A stretch of 43,475 bases of DNA from the NCBI GenBank assembly GCA_000403275.2, contig KE159602.1:40513-83987 (forward strand). The letters are read 5' to 3'. The notes beneath the pieces were generated by a model. That model was not told the origin of the DNA, did no database searches, and worked only from the letters and a program-made list of their open reading frames with translations. This document shows, in pieces, positions 7,908 to 15,416 of this stretch. Each line of letters starts with the position of its first letter. Position 1 is the first letter of the stretch. Made by a program: the position numbers and the translations under genes. The DNA comes from Lachnospiraceae bacterium 28-4 (lineage in GTDB: Bacteria; Bacillota; Clostridia; Lachnospirales; Lachnospiraceae).

Positions 7908-7938
7908 TTGACATAGAGTTCACTCTACATTGTATGGT
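7908..7938 (+). promoter_or_regulatory. MerR-type promoter with 19-bp spacer and dyad operator
   Basis: A -35 TTGACA (7908-7913) and -10 TATGGT (7933-7938) are separated by 19 bp, the over-long spacing typical of MerR-activated promoters. Inside the spacer is the dyad TAGAGT-TC-ACTCTA, close to the known AdhR/NmlR-type operator core. It drives the dehydrogenase at 7971, and the divergent regulator probably occupies it. Confidence 0.75.
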
Positions 7939-7970
7939 TGGATTATACCAAATCGAAGGAGGATTATCAA

Positions 7971-8762
7971 ATGGTTCAGGAAAAAGGAAAATATACAGTC
8001 ATCACCGGGGCAAGTTCCGGCATTGGGTATGAAACGGCAAAGGCATTTGCAGGGCGGGGGAAAAATCTGGTCATAGCAGCAAGGCGCAGGGATAACTTGG
8101 AGATGCTGAAAAAGGAGATATTGAAGGAATGCCCGAATTTGGATGTTGTCATCCGAAGTACGGATTTATCCGTCCCGGAAAATGCGTACCAGTTTTATGA
8201 GGGGCTGAAAGATTATGAGATAGAGACGTGGGTGAATAATGCGGGTTTTGGAAATTATGACAGCGTGGCAGATCAGGACTTGGGAAAAATTGGGGCAATG
8301 TTGCATCTGAATATAGAGGCACTGACAATATTGTCCTCCCTGTTTGTCCGCGACTATAAGGAGGCAGAGGGGGCACAGCTTATCAATGTATCTTCGGCTG
8401 GTGGGTATACCATTGTGCCTACGGCTGTGACGTACTGTGCGGCGAAGTTTTATGTCAGCACGTTTACGGAGGGACTGGCGTGGGAACTGAAAGAGATAGG
8501 GGCGAAAATGAAAGCAAAGGTGCTGGCGCCTGCGGCGACAAAGACGGAGTTCGGCATGGTGGCAAATAATGTCAGTGAATACGACTATGATAAATCTTTC
8601 GGAACATATCACACAAGCAAAGAGATGGCTGGATTCCTGCTTAAACTGTATGACAGTGAAAAGGTGGTGGGGCTGGTAGACAGGGAGAGTTTCAGTTTCC
8701 GGTTGTCTGATCCGTTGTTTCCCTATGCAGGAAATTCAGCTCATAATCAGCAACGTATGTGA
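7971..8762 (+). CDS. Short-chain dehydrogenase/reductase (SDR)
   Basis: A 263-aa classical SDR. The NAD(P)-binding TGASSGIG motif lies near residues 13-20, followed by an NNAG motif, a catalytic Ser in NVSSAGG and a YCAAK (YxxxK) active site. The RR after the second beta strand (ARRRDN) suggests NADP preference. AGGAGG at 7957-7962 fits the ATG at 7971. An earlier in-frame ATG at 7938 is part of the -10 region. Induction through the neighbouring MerR regulator suggests a role in reducing a reactive carbonyl compound; the substrate is unknown. Confidence 0.92.
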   Translation: MVQEKGKYTVITGASSGIGYETAKAFAGRGKNLVIAARRRDNLEMLKKEILKECPNLDVVIRSTDLSVPENAYQFYEGLKDYEIETWVNNAGFGNYDSVADQDLGKIGAMLHLNIEALTILSSLFVRDYKEAEGAQLINVSSAGGYTIVPTAVTYCAAKFYVSTFTEGLAWELKEIGAKMKAKVLAPAATKTEFGMVANNVSEYDYDKSFGTYHTSKEMAGFLLKLYDSEKVVGLVDRESFSFRLSDPLFPYAGNSAHNQQRM

Positions 8763-8794
8763 AAATAGGTATTTATGAACTCTACAAAAGACAA

Positions 8795-8840
8795 ACCGCC
8801 GCACTATGGCCATCATCCGCCATATGCGGCGGTCTGCCTT
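8795..8840 (+). terminator. Rho-independent terminator after the SDR gene
   Basis: ACCGCCGCA (8795-8803) pairs with TGCGGCGGT (8825-8833), with an inner ATGGC/GCCAT stem, followed by a short T-containing tail. The rest of the 8763-9079 gap holds only the LytTR promoter region described separately. Confidence 0.7.
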
Positions 8841-8998
8841 TTCCGCAGGCAGGCCGGGCGGCCTGATAACGGAAACCGCTTGGAAAGCGGGGGAATCAGA
8901 GTTAATATGCTTACACGGGGGTTTGCGTTTGTGCCGCCTTGCGGGGGATATTGAGAGCGGCAGAGGGGATATTAAGGATAAAAAGCGTCAATCCAGTT

Positions 8999-9027
8999 AC
9001 GCTGTCAAATCGTCTATTCACGCTGTC
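8999..9027 (+). promoter_or_regulatory. Direct-repeat operator, likely LytTR binding site
   Basis: ACGCTGTC occurs at 8999-9006 and 9020-9027, exactly 21 bp apart. LytTR regulators such as AgrA and ComE bind paired 9-bp direct repeats spaced about two helical turns apart. The pair lies ~60 bp upstream of the LytTR response regulator gene, just before an AT-rich TAAAAATATTCTTATTTTT stretch that could contain the -10. This suggests autoregulation. Confidence 0.55.
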
Positions 9028-9079
9028 GGAGTTAAAAATATTCTTATTTTTCCGATACACGAAGTGAGGAAAGAAGGAG

Positions 9080-9784
9080 GTGGAGGCAATCAAAATAGCG
9101 GTCTGTGATGATGAAAAAAATATAAGGAGCTACATCTGTTCGCTGGTTCGGAAACAGGGAGTGGAGTGTGAGGTCACGGAATATGCCACGGCGGAGGATT
9201 ATTTTTTAGCGGGGGCTGATCATGACCTGCTGTTTCTTGACATTGAGCTGAAAGGCTCGGATTCATCAATGGATGGTATGGAAATGGCAAAACGGATCAG
9301 GGGCATGGAAGATATCAAACAGCCCATCATCATATTTGTCACGGGCTATGAAAAATATGTGTATGATGCCTTTGACGTGGGGGCGTTCCAGTACCTGCTG
9401 AAACCCATTGACGAAGGGCGGTTTGCCGAGATTTTTAGGAGGGCGGCGCAGCAGGCCGGGCAGGGGAAAAGGGTGCTGATGGTCCAGTATGGGAATACGG
9501 GAAAAACAATACCGTTAAGCGACATCTATTACATGGAAAGCCAGAACCATAAAATAGCCGTCCATATGAAGGACGGGATTTTGGAATATTATGCAAAAAT
9601 GAGTGATCTGGAAGAAGAGCTGCAGGGGCAGTTCTGCCGTGTCCACAAAGGCTACCTGGTCAACCTGTCCTATGTGGATGAATACAACAAAACAGAGGTA
9701 ACGCTGACAAATGGGGAGAAGCTCCTGATCTCAAAATATAAGTATGAAGATTTTGTAAAAGCGTACCTGCGGTTTATGAAATAG
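9080..9784 (+). CDS. LytTR-type response regulator (AgrA-like)
   Basis: About 232-234 aa. The N-terminal receiver domain has the acidic pair in CDDEK, the phospho-acceptor Asp in LFLDIELKG, and the Lys in LLKPIDEG. The C-terminal LytTR domain (~135-234) shows YYMESQNHKIAVH and VHKGYLVNLSYV. Such regulators activate genes through direct-repeat sites. The start is uncertain: GTG at 9080 overlaps the AGGAGG at 9075-9080, whereas the codon at ideal spacing is ATC at 9089, which would give the usual MKIAVCDDE beginning. The kinase gene follows 11 bp downstream. Confidence 0.9.
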   Translation: MEAIKIAVCDDEKNIRSYICSLVRKQGVECEVTEYATAEDYFLAGADHDLLFLDIELKGSDSSMDGMEMAKRIRGMEDIKQPIIIFVTGYEKYVYDAFDVGAFQYLLKPIDEGRFAEIFRRAAQQAGQGKRVLMVQYGNTGKTIPLSDIYYMESQNHKIAVHMKDGILEYYAKMSDLEEELQGQFCRVHKGYLVNLSYVDEYNKTEVTLTNGEKLLISKYKYEDFVKAYLRFMK

Positions 9785-9795
9785 GAGGGCTGCCA

Positions 9796-11208
9796 TTGAG
9801 TGAGGCAAGTTTTACGCTGTTCCAAAATACAGCGGTAGGGATTGAAGTCATTCTGTATGCCTGCTGTCTGACGGCATTTTTCTATCCGTATATGGCGGGG
9901 CGGAAAAGGGGGCATCCGGCAGACATCATAAAGATGTTGGCTGTGTTTGCATCCTATTCCATCATCTATTTTTTTAACATGGCAGTCAGTATGGGGGCGC
10001 TGGTCTGCATGGCTTCCGTAATAGTCCTGCTGACGCTGGCGGCAAAGTATTTAGGGGTGGAAAAGAAAACCGCACTGTTCATGGGGGTGGTGTTCTTCTG
10101 CATCAGAAACCTGAGTTCGCTGGCGGTGGCAAGCGTGAATTTCTACACGGGCAGGCATCTTGTGAAAGGGGAGGAAGGAGTAGAGCGGGTACTTCGGAAT
10201 GCAGCCCTGAATTTCTGTCTGGTGGAACTGCTGCAGCTTGTGCTTTTTTCCGCACTGCTGTATATGGTGGCACGCCAGATCAGGAAATGCAGGATGGAAC
10301 TGCACATAAGGGAATTGTGCTATCTGCTGCTGACGCCCGTGACGGGCATCCTGTTTGTCAATATTTTATTCCGGATTCTGATCGTGACCACGGGGGAGCT
10401 GTCCATACAGCTTTATGAGCAGTACCCGGTGCTGATAGGGATCGTGCCTGTGGCCGCCGCACTGTTTTATGCCGGTATTCTGGTGACCATAATATCTTAT
10501 CAGAAAATGGTGGGACTCCAGAAGGAAAAGGAAAGGTATTTTGTGGAACAGCAGCAGGTCCATGCAATACAGGAGCGGATGGCGGAGGTGGATCAGTTCT
10601 ATGACGGCATCCGCCGGATGAAGCATGAGATGAAAAACCATCTGACCAATATCAAGGGGCTGCTTGAAAGCGGGGACTATGGCAGCATGGGGCAGTACAT
10701 TTCCAGAATGGATGAGAGCATGGATGCCTTTGAATTTTCCATAAAGACAGGGAATGCCGTTACTGACGTGATCGTGAACGACAGGCAGAAAGCAGCGGAA
10801 AAGCAGGGCATACGGTTCCGGTCAGAATTTACCTACCCGGAATCGGAAAGGTATGATGCCTATGACATCGGCATCATTGTAAACAACCTGCTGCAGAACG
10901 CCCTGGAAGCCTGCGGGAAGATGCGGCAAGGCGACAGGTACATTTTCATTTCCAGCAGGCAGAAGAGAAAGTTCTTCCTGATCGAGGTCAGAAACCCGTT
11001 TGAAGGGGAGATCATCATGGATGCGGATACGAACCTCCCAATCTCCACAAAGGAAAAGGAGCCTTTCGGAAGGCAGGGTTCCATGCATGGGATCGGGCTT
11101 TCCAATGTAAAGAGGGAAGCGGAGAAATATATGGGGGATGTGGATATCAGGGTAAAGAAAAATGAGTTCAGTGTAACGGTGATGTTACAGGAAAGGAGAC
11201 AGGTATGA
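9796..11208 (+). CDS. GHKL sensor histidine kinase (AgrC/ComD-like)
   Basis: A 470-aa membrane sensor. Six or seven hydrophobic segments fill residues ~1-230. A short coiled coil leads to the phospho-acceptor block MKHEMKNHLTNIKGLL, then a GHKL ATPase domain with NNLLQNALEAC (N box) and HGIGLSNV (G box). The start is TTG at 9796 after AGGAGGG with good spacing. Kinases of this type detect peptides in agr/com quorum sensing, but no agrB or agrD is seen nearby, so the signal is unknown. Its stop overlaps the next ATG (ATGA), linking it to the downstream protein family. Confidence 0.9.
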   Translation: MSEASFTLFQNTAVGIEVILYACCLTAFFYPYMAGRKRGHPADIIKMLAVFASYSIIYFFNMAVSMGALVCMASVIVLLTLAAKYLGVEKKTALFMGVVFFCIRNLSSLAVASVNFYTGRHLVKGEEGVERVLRNAALNFCLVELLQLVLFSALLYMVARQIRKCRMELHIRELCYLLLTPVTGILFVNILFRILIVTTGELSIQLYEQYPVLIGIVPVAAALFYAGILVTIISYQKMVGLQKEKERYFVEQQQVHAIQERMAEVDQFYDGIRRMKHEMKNHLTNIKGLLESGDYGSMGQYISRMDESMDAFEFSIKTGNAVTDVIVNDRQKAAEKQGIRFRSEFTYPESERYDAYDIGIIVNNLLQNALEACGKMRQGDRYIFISSRQKRKFFLIEVRNPFEGEIIMDADTNLPISTKEKEPFGRQGSMHGIGLSNVKREAEKYMGDVDIRVKKNEFSVTVMLQERRQV

Positions 11209-12032
11209 GTATCAGTAATGTAAGCGGCGCAGGAGTAAACCCCTATGCCTACACAAACAGAAGCCAAAAGGCGGCAGGAACCGGGAATTTTGCGGAGGAG
11301 GTGCAGAAAGCCGCGGAAGGAAAGAATGCGGCGGAAAAATCCGGCTCATCAGCATGGGCGGGGGACATGGTAATTAATTATCCGCCGAATTTAGCTAAAG
11401 TTTCAAATAGTTCAGTTGGTGGAAAATCCAAAGATGAAATGACGTTGGATGAGTATAAGCAATGGGTTATGAATGAAATATCCCAAATGCCCGTTAGCGG
11501 GTGGGCTCGTTCTACATACTCATCGGGAGCAATTATAATTAAAGAAGAAGCTTTTGAAAGAATGAAAATTGATCCAGAGTATGAGGAATATGTTTTGAAT
11601 CGGGTACGTTCAGCATGTTCGGTTCAAGGTATAACCGGATGTTCAAACTATGTTGGTTATGATGTTATCGGGGCATCCCCGGAAGAATGCTACGGTTATG
11701 CGGGACCGGTGGGAGGCAGCGGCTCTAATTTTGCCGGAAATGAAAAATCATGGTGGGAAAAACGCCATGAGAGGATGGAAGAACTGATGGAGGAACAGGA
11801 GAAGGAGGCGGTCAAAAAAGCACAGGCAAGGAAGGCGGCGGCACAGGAGAACTACCTGAAAAGTCAGATGGCAAGCAGGCAGAGGTTACAGGCATTTCTT
11901 GCAGGGGGAATGCAAAGCGGTGACGATGCGGCGGCATTCCAGACCGCAGGAGTAAGCGCACTTGCGGCAACTGCCTATGAGGAAAACATAAGCACATTCA
12001 GCAAAAGCGTGGTTGGAAATCAGAAAATATAA
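11205..12032 (+). CDS. Uncharacterised protein, first member of a small-protein family
   Basis: A 275-aa protein without signal peptide or membrane segment. The N-terminus is MSISNVSGAGVNPYAYTNRS, similar in style to the genes at 12150 and 14888. The middle has EYKQWVMNEISQMPVSGW and a compact EAFERMKIDPEYEEYVLNRVR motif. The C-terminus is a basic helical segment (WWEKRHERMEELMEEQEKE onward). Similar proteins are common in Lachnospiraceae, as far as I recall, with no known function. ATG overlaps the kinase stop, so translation is coupled to the two-component system. The central third (~11364-11700) is clearly more AT-rich than both ends. Confidence 0.75.
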   Translation: MSISNVSGAGVNPYAYTNRSQKAAGTGNFAEEVQKAAEGKNAAEKSGSSAWAGDMVINYPPNLAKVSNSSVGGKSKDEMTLDEYKQWVMNEISQMPVSGWARSTYSSGAIIIKEEAFERMKIDPEYEEYVLNRVRSACSVQGITGCSNYVGYDVIGASPEECYGYAGPVGGSGSNFAGNEKSWWEKRHERMEELMEEQEKEAVKKAQARKAAAQENYLKSQMASRQRLQAFLAGGMQSGDDAAAFQTAGVSALAATAYEENISTFSKSVVGNQKI

Positions 12033-12068
12033 GCATTCCGGGCATTTTGAAGTAAGGAAGATCATGCC

Positions 12069-12118
12069 CGGACTTACCGCAAGGGGGCATAGGCGGCCCT
12101 GAATGACAGAGGGGCCGC
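12069..12118 (+). promoter_or_regulatory. Conserved leader element, copy 1
   Basis: This ~50-nt leader contains CGGACTTACCGCAAGGGGG and then a hairpin CGGCCC/GGGCCG around TGAATGACAGA. A close homologue lies at 14812-14860 and a weaker one near 13408-13445. Each sits upstream of a gene in the family downstream of the two-component system. Just before it, CCGGGCAT (12046) and ATGCCCGG (12064) form another long-loop hairpin. It may be a regulatory RNA element or processing site; function is unknown. Confidence 0.5.
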
Positions 12119-12149
12119 AGGTAAGATTTTTTGAAGGAGGATGATTATT

Positions 12150-12773
12150 ATGGCAATTTCAGGAGTAACGGATTACACGAACACTTATGCAGCAGACAGG
12201 GCAAATGGGAGCAGTTCCCTCAATGGGGATTCGCAGGCTTATCTGAATAGTCTGAAAGAGAAATACCCGGATGTGAACATAACGGTGGCGGATTTCAAAA
12301 ACGGAAAACAGGAAGATGCCTATATGCTTGGGAGCAGGGGTTATAACAACATAGCGGTTTCTTCCAGTATTGTGGAGAAGATGGCGAAAGACCCGGCAGC
12401 AGCGGCGAAGTATGAGAAAGTCTTTGCAGAAATGTCCGGCAATTCGGAGCGGATTGAGAAGTTCGCAAGGGAGAGCAATGACGAGATACTCAGCGCAGGC
12501 GCCCTTATTGACAAGAATGGGAAAGTTTCTTACTGGATGGTCGGCAGGAGCAAGGACACGATGGAGAACCCCGGCACGGTCTATAAGGAAAAGGTACAGA
12601 AGCAGATAGCGGAAAAACGTGCGAAGAAGAAAGAGGAAGAAGCCTTAAAGGAGAAGAAGCTGGCAAAGGCTGAATCCGTGGAAAAACTGATGGAACAGAT
12701 AAAGGTGGGAACAAGCCAGCCTGTAAAAGTGCAGGAAGAAGGCAAGGGCGCACAGTTGGATTTGACCATATAG
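12150..12773 (+). CDS. DUF6033-like uncharacterised protein
   Basis: A 207-aa protein, no signal peptide. It starts MAISGVTDYTNTYAADR, then has the recognisable block YLNSLKEKYPDVNITVADF followed by MLGSRGYNNIAVSSSIVEKMAKDP and SAGALIDKNGKVSYWMVGR. It ends in a lysine-rich coiled coil. I associate this pattern with DUF6033, a Lachnospiraceae family of unknown function, from memory. AAGGAGG at 12134-12140 fits the ATG at 12150; the ATG at 12141 directly touches the ribosome site. It is the second protein after the two-component system. Confidence 0.75.
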   Translation: MAISGVTDYTNTYAADRANGSSSLNGDSQAYLNSLKEKYPDVNITVADFKNGKQEDAYMLGSRGYNNIAVSSSIVEKMAKDPAAAAKYEKVFAEMSGNSERIEKFARESNDEILSAGALIDKNGKVSYWMVGRSKDTMENPGTVYKEKVQKQIAEKRAKKKEEEALKEKKLAKAESVEKLMEQIKVGTSQPVKVQEEGKGAQLDLTI

Positions 12774-12789
12774 AAGGAGGGATTTTATC

Positions 12790-13359
12790 ATGCGTATAGG
12801 AAATAACAGCCAGGGAATCTGGCAGCTTTTATCAAGGATGAACGGCGGCAAAGCAAACACGAATATGCCTTTCGCCGGGGCAAGGCGTTCCAGTGCGGGC
12901 GGGAAGAATACGCTGGAAGACCAGCTTACCGGACATAGGAAAAATTCTTATGGTGTGGAAGGGATGTGCGTTACCAACAATCCCAATGCGAGGAAGATTA
13001 TCAAGGTATCTGATGAGATGAAGCAGCGCGTTTTTAACAGCGTGAAGGATGCGTATTATAAATACAATGGAATGTCCGGTGACAATGAGGCAGAGTGGGA
13101 AGAAATGGCCCAGGCAAAAAACAATTATTATAAGACATTAAAGAAGGAAGACCGGGTAGCTGCGGCATGGACTTTAGGGCAGTTGGAAATAAGCATTGGG
13201 AGGAAGGTAGCCAATGCCGTGAAAGAAAAGGTACCCGGCTGGACGCATGGCAAGCCGATTCCGTCTGATGTGCTGGATGAGATTTTTGCAGATGAGAGCA
13301 TTACGTCAATGGTATCTGGGAAATCTGGCACGGTGGAAGGGTTGGATATACAGGTATAA
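12790..13359 (+). CDS. Uncharacterised soluble protein
   Basis: A 189-aa protein starting MRIGNNSQGIWQLLSRMNGG, with a glycine/serine-rich N-terminal 45 residues and then a helical domain (VSDEMKQRVFNSVKDAYYKY, DRVAAAWTLGQLEISIGRKVANAVKEK). There is no signal peptide, membrane segment or known motif. AGAAGGAGGG precedes the ATG. It is 17 bp after the previous gene, hence in the same operon. It probably works with its neighbours, but the role is unknown. Confidence 0.75.
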   Translation: MRIGNNSQGIWQLLSRMNGGKANTNMPFAGARRSSAGGKNTLEDQLTGHRKNSYGVEGMCVTNNPNARKIIKVSDEMKQRVFNSVKDAYYKYNGMSGDNEAEWEEMAQAKNNYYKTLKKEDRVAAAWTLGQLEISIGRKVANAVKEKVPGWTHGKPIPSDVLDEIFADESITSMVSGKSGTVEGLDIQV

Positions 13360-13375
13360 TCTATACACCTTATTC

Positions 13376-13445
13376 CGCAGAGGCGCATAATGCTTTGCCT
13401 CTACGGTCTGCCCGGAGGCGAGGGCGCGGCTCTGAATGGGAAAGC
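13376..13445 (+). promoter_or_regulatory. Hairpin and weaker third copy of the leader element
   Basis: An AGAGGC/GCCTCT hairpin (~13378-13402) is followed by CCCGGAGGCGAGGGCGCGGCTCTGAATG, which resembles the core of the leader copies at 12069 and 14812 but lacks the closing GACAGAGGGGC arm. It separates the small-protein operon from the AT-rich gene at 13533. Confidence 0.35.
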
Positions 13446-13532
13446 AGCGAAGGGAGGGGTGGCAGGGGAAGTTAGGCAGTATATTTATCCCCAGCGTTCT
13501 TGCAGATTAAGTGTTGTTTTGGAGGAACCTAA

Positions 13533-14069
13533 ATGAATATGCTTTATGAAAAATATAAAAATTTGAAGATAGACGGTAGTTGGATTGGTTTAGAACTTGG
13601 AGGAGGAATGCCGTGTTTTTGCACACCTATTGGAGCTGAAATTATTGGTTGGGATAATGGCATACACTACTGCTTTATTGAAGGTTTTGGAGATATGGTT
13701 TTCTGCGTTAATCCAGAAACTTGTTGCGATTACTTTGTCTATCCCATTGCCCGTAATTTTTGCGATTTCTTAGGGCTGATACTCGCCACTGGTGGTACAA
13801 ATACTCTGCAACAGATTATTTGGTGGGACAAGAAAATGTTTGATGATTTTGTTAATTGTCCAGAAGAACAGGAATATAAAGCTCGGCCCGAAGTAAAAAG
13901 CGTTTTGGATACAATTCGCAAAGGGATGGATGTAGCATTGATAGATACCCCGTTTGAGTATATCAAAGATTTGCAAAGCAAATTCCCTTATGAGCAAATT
14001 TCATTTACAAATGAGTATTATGATATTTTAGGAATTGAGTGCCCTGATGGAACAGTGCCAGAAGATTGA
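13533..14069 (+). CDS. Uncharacterised AT-rich protein, possibly immunity-like
   Basis: A 178-aa soluble protein (starts MNMLYEKYKNLKIDGSWIG; contains CTPIGAEIIGWDNGIHYCF, NPETCCDYFVYPIARNFCDF and NTLQQIIWWDK). The fold-like pattern, with a conserved WD near the end of a beta-rich half, recalls SMI1/SUKH-type immunity proteins, but I cannot confirm this. Codon use is far more AT-rich than in neighbouring genes, indicating recent acquisition. GGAGG precedes the ATG. No toxin gene is visible beside it. Confidence 0.65.
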   Translation: MNMLYEKYKNLKIDGSWIGLELGGGMPCFCTPIGAEIIGWDNGIHYCFIEGFGDMVFCVNPETCCDYFVYPIARNFCDFLGLILATGGTNTLQQIIWWDKKMFDDFVNCPEEQEYKARPEVKSVLDTIRKGMDVALIDTPFEYIKDLQSKFPYEQISFTNEYYDILGIECPDGTVPED

Positions 14070-14184
14070 GAGAGTAACAAGATTTGGAATATATTTTCCA
14101 ATAAGGTCACAGCCCGACAAGGCAGGTATCCCCTATGTTCCGACAGATTGGGGAATTAAAAACAGATTTTGGAAGAGGTATCAT

Positions 14185-14532
14185 ATGAAAAAGAACATTA
14201 TTTTATGGATGGCGGCTTCGGCGGTAGTTATGCTGGCGTTTCCGTGGCTTGCGGCTACTTTCGTAAAAGGCGATGCAGGAATGGCGGTATGTTTTCTTCT
14301 GTTTTTTGCGGTCAATCCATTATATTCCGTGCTAATCGGAGCATTTGCGGGAAAGGGCATCCGGCGCTTATGGAGCCTTCCGGTTATCTCGGCTGCGCTG
14401 TTTCTCATAGGCACATGGGTATTTTTTGACATGGGGGAGACGGCATTTGTCCTGTATGCAGCAGTTTATCTTGCCTTGGGGATAGCGGCCATGCTGATTT
14501 CTATGCTTATCAAAAAGAAAATGCAGAAGTGA
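14185..14532 (+). CDS. Small membrane protein
   Basis: 115 aa with four hydrophobic segments (IILWMAASAVVMLAFPWLA; AVCFLLFFAVNPLYSVLIG; LWSLPVISAALFLIGTWVF; FVLYAAVYLALGIAAMLIS) and a KKKMQK tail. AGAGGT upstream supports the ATG at 14185. An earlier in-frame ATG at 14035 would add 50 residues that overlap the previous gene. No known family; similar small four-helix membrane proteins are common in Clostridia. Confidence 0.65.
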   Translation: MKKNIILWMAASAVVMLAFPWLAATFVKGDAGMAVCFLLFFAVNPLYSVLIGAFAGKGIRRLWSLPVISAALFLIGTWVFFDMGETAFVLYAAVYLALGIAAMLISMLIKKKMQK

Positions 14533-14543
14533 GAGGCGATTAA

Positions 14544-14663
14544 ATGGATATAACAGGAATAGCAAAAAGCCATCATGTGGACATCCAAAAGGCAGGAAAG
14601 GCATCATCTAAGCTGTCCGATTCCCTCCGGGAGAAGACAACAGAACGTCTATATGGGGAATAA
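14544..14663 (+). CDS. 39-aa small ORF, truncated family member
   Basis: The ORF encodes MDITGIAKSHHVDIQKAGK and a short charged helix ending ERLYGE. GAGAGGCG precedes the ATG, 11 bp after the membrane-protein stop. The MDITGIA start resembles the N-termini of the proteins at 11205, 12150 and 14888. It may be a real small protein or the surviving head of a decayed member. The following 14664-14811 holds no convincing gene. Confidence 0.4.
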   Translation: MDITGIAKSHHVDIQKAGKASSKLSDSLREKTTERLYGE

Positions 14664-14811
14664 GTTCCTCGCCCTACGCAAAAGCGAGGTCGCCAAAGTC
14701 GCGCCGGACAGGGCGGGAGTCACAGGCAGATTAGTGAGAGGGGGTGAAGGACGGTATGGAATTTGGGCGGGGAACATAGGGGATATTTCTGCATGGAGGT
14801 AATGAATCGCT

Positions 14812-14860
14812 CGGACTTATTACGAGGGAGCGGATGCGGCTCTGAACGACAGAGGGGCTG
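14812..14860 (+). promoter_or_regulatory. Conserved leader element, copy 2
   Basis: It contains CGGACTTATTACGAGGGAG and then GCGGCTCTGAACGACAGA followed by GGGGCTG. It aligns over its whole length with copy 1 (12069-12118), and changes in the stem keep pairing possible (CGGCCC/GGGCCG versus CGGCTC/GGGCTG with wobble). It lies ~28 bp before the gene at 14888. Confidence 0.5.
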
Positions 14861-14887
14861 ACAAAAATAATGGAGGAGATTAAGAAA

Positions 14888-15310
14888 ATGAATGTAAATG
14901 GAATAGGAGCAGGATACCCGGCAGCAGGGTATGAAACGAGAAGGACAGAAAGGAATGTGGCAGGAAGGAACTTTGCTGATGCAATGAACAAAGCTGCAAC
15001 AAAGAAAGAAACGAATACTTTCAGGCCGGAGAGTTCCGATGAAGTGATGCAGGCATGGGATAAGGCGCTTGCAGAAACGGGAGTAAATCCTTTTCCGATG
15101 AACTGCATCTCAACGGCTTTGGTACTGCACGTTGAAAGTGGGCAGCAGGGTTTGAGTTCTACATTTTTGGGTGACAGCATAGGTTCCGCAAAGTCGATGG
15201 CTGAAAGGATCATACATAGGCTGGAGAATCCGCTGACCCCGGCAGCGAACCCGGATTTTGCAGGGCAGGAATTGATGTTCTATAAAAAGTTCTTAGAGTT
15301 TTTGGGGTAG
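14888..15310 (+). CDS. Uncharacterised protein, last visible family member
   Basis: 140 aa, starting MNVNGIGAGYPAAGYETRRT, then a basic linker and a domain with SSDEVMQAWDKALAETGVNPFPMN and STALVLHVESGQQGLSSTFLGDS. There is no signal peptide. GGAGGA at ~14872 supports the ATG at 14888; the upstream ATG at 14870 is part of the ribosome site. N-terminal similarity groups it with the protein at 11205. A strong terminator follows, closing the region. Confidence 0.7.
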   Translation: MNVNGIGAGYPAAGYETRRTERNVAGRNFADAMNKAATKKETNTFRPESSDEVMQAWDKALAETGVNPFPMNCISTALVLHVESGQQGLSSTFLGDSIGSAKSMAERIIHRLENPLTPAANPDFAGQELMFYKKFLEFLG

Positions 15311-15354
15311 TGGATTTCCAAAAAGGGAGAAAACCAATAAAGCACAAAGGATAA

Positions 15355-15390
15355 AAGGGAACCGGCAGGGACAGGCTGGTTCCCTTGTTC
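15355..15390 (+). terminator. Rho-independent terminator at the host/prophage boundary region
   Basis: AAGGGAACC (15355-15363) pairs perfectly with GGTTCCCTT (15378-15386), followed by GTTCC. It ends the small-protein region just before the prophage-type genes. Confidence 0.7.
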
Positions 15391-15416
15391 CATATCAGTG
15401 CGGGGAGGCGGTTTCA

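Noticed and set aside
9080-11208. Complete agr quorum-sensing locus
   Set aside because: Regulator and kinase are present but no AgrB-like membrane protease or AgrD-like propeptide is found on either strand nearby.
15311-15416. attL of the prophage
   Set aside because: A boundary probably lies near here, but without the right end or integrase no duplicated core can be identified.
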